Notes under the pieces: generated by a model | The model's input: the letters and a program-made list of their open reading frames with translations, nothing else | What the model was told of the DNA's origin: nothing | Databases searched by the model: none | Position numbers and translations under genes: made by a program | NCBI GenBank assembly: GCA_016786765.1 | Contig: JAEUUZ010000023.1 | Location: 62,001-126,000, forward strand | Reading direction: 5' to 3' | DNA: 64,000 nt | Source of the DNA: Chitinophagales bacterium | Lineage (GTDB): Bacteria > Bacteroidota > Bacteroidia > Chitinophagales > LD1 | Shown here: positions 61,891-64,000 of the stretch, piece after piece | Position numbering within the stretch: the stretch's first letter is position 1 | Layout: each line of letters begins with the position of its first letter

Positions 61891-62325
61891 ATGTTATTAC
61901 CTAAACGTACAAAGTTCAGAAAGCCCCAGAAAGGCAGAAATAAAAACACAGCTACTCGTGGAGCGGAAATCGCTTTTGGTGTTTTCGGTTTGAAAACATT
62001 AGAGTACTGCAAAATCACAAACAAACAAATCGAATCTGCAAGGGTTGCGGTTACACGTTTCATGAAGCGTGAAGGAAAAGTTTGGATTCGTATATTCCCT
62101 GACAAAGCGATTACACGCAAACCGCTAGAGGTAAGGATGGGTAAAGGTAAAGGTAATCCGGAAGGATGGTGTGCACCTGTTAAGCCGGGAATGTTATTGT
62201 TCGAATGTGATGGCGTTTCTCGCGAAGTTGCAGAAGAAGCAATGCGTTTGGCTGCTCAGAAATTGCCGGTGAAAACCAAATTTGTGGTGCGTAGAGATGC
62301 TGTTGAGTATAACGAGGTAGCATAA
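61891..62325 (+). CDS. rplP: 50S ribosomal protein L16
   Basis: A 144-residue L16. [15 protein letters not shown] opens it, with [41 protein letters not shown] and [11 protein letters not shown] later (given as landmarks [12 protein letters not shown] and [11 protein letters not shown]). L16 shapes the A-site tRNA pocket of the 50S subunit. The gene follows rpsC by 29 bases in the standard order. Confidence 0.97.
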   Translation: MLLPKRTKFRKPQKGRNKNTATRGAEIAFGVFGLKTLEYCKITNKQIESARVAVTRFMKREGKVWIRIFPDKAITRKPLEVRMGKGKGNPEGWCAPVKPGMLLFECDGVSREVAEEAMRLAAQKLPVKTKFVVRRDAVEYNEVA

Positions 62326-62360
62326 TATCCAAGTAGATAACTGATATAAATAAAAAGAAA

Positions 62361-62570
62361 ATGGCCGCTAAAAACACAAAGAAAACAGATCTTTCTAGCT
62401 TAGACGATGCAGCATTGGCATCTCGTATCGCAGCAGAAAAAGCAGATTTGCAACGTTCTACTTTTTCTCACGCTATTGCAGCGATTGAGAATCCGATGAG
62501 CCTTAGAGTTCAACGTAGAGGTATAGCTCAGTTGCTAACTGAACAAACCGCAAGAAAAAACAAAGCCTAA
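62361..62570 (+). CDS. rpmC: 50S ribosomal protein L29
   Basis: A 69-residue helical L29. The family's central helices are DDAALASRIAAEKADLQRSTF and MSLRVQRRGIAQLLTEQ, with the ending ARKNKA. L29 lies near the peptide exit tunnel and binds trigger factor/SRP. It starts 35 bases after rplP; both its length and place are normal. Confidence 0.94.
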   Translation: MAAKNTKKTDLSSLDDAALASRIAAEKADLQRSTFSHAIAAIENPMSLRVQRRGIAQLLTEQTARKNKA

Positions 62571-62599
62571 TTAATAAAGACGAACGAAATAGCTGAATT

Positions 62600-62854
62600 A
62601 TGGAAAGAAATTTAAGAAAAGAGCGTGTTGGAGTTGTATTGAGTGACAAGATGGATAAGTCTATCACTGTTACTGAAGTAACTAAAATCAAACACCCAAT
62701 CTACGGAAAGTTCATGAAACGTACTAAGAAGTATGTTGCACATGACGAGACGAACACTGCAAAACACGGTGATACTGTGAAAATTGCAGAAACTCGCCCA
62801 ATGAGCAAAACGAAGAAGTGGAGATTGGTAGAGGTGGTAGAAAGAGCAAAATAA
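62600..62854 (+). CDS. rpsQ: 30S ribosomal protein S17
   Basis: An 84-residue OB-fold protein binding 16S rRNA helices 7 and 11. Landmarks: [38 protein letters not shown] and [18 protein letters not shown]. It follows rpmC by 29 bases in the usual order. Confidence 0.96.
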   Translation: MERNLRKERVGVVLSDKMDKSITVTEVTKIKHPIYGKFMKRTKKYVAHDETNTAKHGDTVKIAETRPMSKTKKWRLVEVVERAK

Positions 62855-62884
62855 TTTTGAAGATAAAGATTAAATAAAGTAATC

Positions 62885-63253
62885 ATGTTACAACAGGAAT
62901 CAAGAGCGAATGTGGCTGACAACAGCGGTGCCCGTGAGGTATTAGTTATCCGTGTTTTGGGTGGAACAGCTCGAAAATATGCTTCCATTGGCGATAAAGT
63001 GGTAGTAGCTATTAAAAAGGCGTTACCAACCGGTGGTGCTAAAAAAGGAACAGTATCTAAAGCAGTTGTGGTTAGAACCACCAAAGCGATCAGAAGAAAA
63101 GACGGTTCTTATATCCGTTTCGATGATAACGCTGTAGTGTTGTTGAACGCAAACGATGAGCCAAGAGGTACTCGTATTTTTGGACCTGTAGCGCGTGAGT
63201 TGCGTGATAAATCTTTCATGAAGATTGTTTCATTGGCTCCTGAAGTATTATAA
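62885..63253 (+). CDS. rplN: 50S ribosomal protein L14
   Basis: A 122-residue protein of standard length. [18 protein letters not shown] opens it; [28 protein letters not shown] and [13 protein letters not shown] follow. L14 forms an intersubunit bridge with 16S rRNA. It follows rpsQ by 30 bases. Confidence 0.97.
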   Translation: MLQQESRANVADNSGAREVLVIRVLGGTARKYASIGDKVVVAIKKALPTGGAKKGTVSKAVVVRTTKAIRRKDGSYIRFDDNAVVLLNANDEPRGTRIFGPVARELRDKSFMKIVSLAPEVL

Positions 63254-63274
63254 GAATTTTAAAAAATCATACAC

Positions 63275-63583
63275 ATGAAATTGAGTGTAAAAAAAGGCGA
63301 TAATGTAATCGTTATTACCGGTGAAAACAAAGGTAAAACTGGTGTTGTAAAAACAGTAAATAAAGAAACACAGCGTGTAATTATTGAAGGTGTTAATCTT
63401 CAAAGCAAACACACGAAACCAAATGCACAATATCCGCAAGGAGAAATTGTGAAACAAGAAGGTCCTATCCACGTATCGAACGTGGCATTGGTATCTGACG
63501 GTAAAGCCACTAAAGTAGGTCGTAAAACTGAAGGTGGAAAATCTGTTCGTTTCGCAAGAACTACAGGAAAGAACTTAGACTAA
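63275..63583 (+). CDS. rplX: 50S ribosomal protein L24
   Basis: A 102-residue L24 with the KOW motif (KKGDNVIVITGENKGKTGVVK) and GVNLQSKHTKPNAQYPQGEIV. It is an assembly-initiating protein near the exit tunnel. A terminator lies 21 bases after its stop; rplE, which normally follows, is not here. Confidence 0.96.
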   Translation: MKLSVKKGDNVIVITGENKGKTGVVKTVNKETQRVIIEGVNLQSKHTKPNAQYPQGEIVKQEGPIHVSNVALVSDGKATKVGRKTEGGKSVRFARTTGKNLD

Positions 63584-63604
63584 TTGGTCTAGTAAATCAT
63601 ATTG

Positions 63605-63636
63605 AAATCCCGATTCGAAAGAGTCGGGATTTTTTT
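63605..63636 (+). terminator. Rho-independent terminator ending the ribosomal cluster
   Basis: AAATCCCGATTC pairs with GAGTCGGGATTT (one wobble) around GAAA, followed by a run of seven T. It confirms that the transcription unit ends after rplX. Confidence 0.9.
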
Positions 63637-63829
63637 GTGTTGGTGATGTGTACTAAATGATTTTCGACACTATACTTTGTGAGCCTTGTGCAATCTTTGT
63701 GATACTTTGCTCAACAGCCTCACTTCTTGGTAAGCTACTAATGGTAGTTTTATCCAGTTTTCACTTTGAAATGCCTTCTCATTCTGTTTGCATAATTTTT
63801 ATTCCTTAGTTTCACCGTAAATATTGACG

Positions 63830-64000
63830 ATGAAATATCTTTTCTTTTTGCTTGTCTGTTTTCAAGTTGTTACAAGTTTTGCATTGCCGGGCGATACCAC
63901 ACAAATGCCCTTTAATGCTTCGTTTGTGCCGAAAGATGCCTTTGTATTCTATGTGATTGGCGATTGGGGAAGAAAAGGCAAAGGCAATCAAAGGCCGGTG
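63830..64000 (+). CDS. Metallophosphoesterase, purple acid phosphatase type (3' truncated)
   Basis: The first 57 codons of a gene cut by the window end. The signal peptide is MKYLFFLLVCFQVVTSFA, then LPGDTTQMPFNASF. FYVIGDWGRKGKGNQ matches the first metal-binding motif of the tartrate-resistant (ACP5-like) acid phosphatases, GDWGR with a following Asn-Gln. It would act in the periplasm or outside. The upstream ~190 bases hold no gene; a TATACTTTG sequence there (63677-63685) is a poor promoter match. Confidence 0.75.
   Translation, partial: MKYLFFLLVCFQVVTSFALPGDTTQMPFNASFVPKDAFVFYVIGDWGRKGKGNQRPV

Noticed and set aside
63637-63829. A small gene or tRNA between rplX and the phosphatase gene
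   Set aside because: No cloverleaf, no start with a coding-like frame, and nothing conserved was recognised.

Overview
The window comes from a member of the Bacteroidota (Bacteroidetes), judged by gene content and an AT-rich composition (roughly 40% GC by eye). Diagnostic genes are the type IX secretion / gliding motility set (porV, porU, porP/sprF-like, gldJ), cargo proteins ending in the T9SS type B C-terminal domain, DUF6029, DUF2279 and DUF5777 barrel proteins, an Omp28-like lipoprotein and an FGE-like GldJ lipoprotein. One promoter matches the Bacteroidota housekeeping form (TTTG, 19 bases, TAnnTTTG). The content fits a free-living or gliding lineage better than gut Bacteroides, but I cannot fix order or genus.

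Layout. 1-5263: a truncated DUF5777 barrel gene, a glyoxalase-II-like hydrolase, and a very large outer-membrane protein (degenerate peptidase, propeller, barrel). 5267-7514: lptB and a GH3-family adenylating enzyme. 7566-16967: the T9SS block porV, porU, porP-like, gldJ, followed by murF. 17029-25783: mostly housekeeping and lipid metabolism (hsp20, lipid kinase, hydroxyacyl-CoA dehydrogenase, pheS, two small lipoproteins, guaB, acyl-CoA ligase, fabI). 25851-28401: YugP-like membrane protease, NtrC-type response regulator, RNase P RNA. 28542-39878: a methyltransferase, DUF2279, yifB/comM, frr, comEC, a YgjP-like protease, rlpA, kynU with an ACMSD-like decarboxylase, DUF937, an EGF-like lipoprotein. 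39994-49410: OmpA/PD40 protein, SDR, sphingomyelin-synthase-like PAP2 protein, TlpA thioredoxin, DUF6029, Omp28-like, pheT.

49450-52700 is the accessory part. An intact REP-associated tyrosine transposase (RAYT) is bracketed by inverted copies of a palindrome. Two more copies of that palindrome, each attached to a decayed RAYT 5' end, lie upstream of two tandem T9SS cargo genes. The cargo genes share a near-identical leader and signal peptide but have divergent bodies. A third, larger T9SS type B protein follows, then ribE.

56165-60788 looks like a dedicated glycosylation module: a dolichyl-phosphate-sugar-synthase-like GT2, then a small single-span protein with a multispanning GT-C-like protein, facing a mirror-image paralogous pair on the other strand. 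61100-63583 holds an isolated fragment of the S10/spc ribosomal cluster (rpsC, rplP, rpmC, rpsQ, rplN, rplX) with its own promoter and terminator. A truncated metallophosphoesterase gene ends the window.

Best candidates for something under-described are the mirrored GT-C / small-protein module, the RAYT-REP-linked duplicated cargo genes with a constant leader, and the large surface protein at 1778-5263. No tRNA, rRNA, CRISPR array, prophage or complete insertion sequence other than the RAYT was seen.
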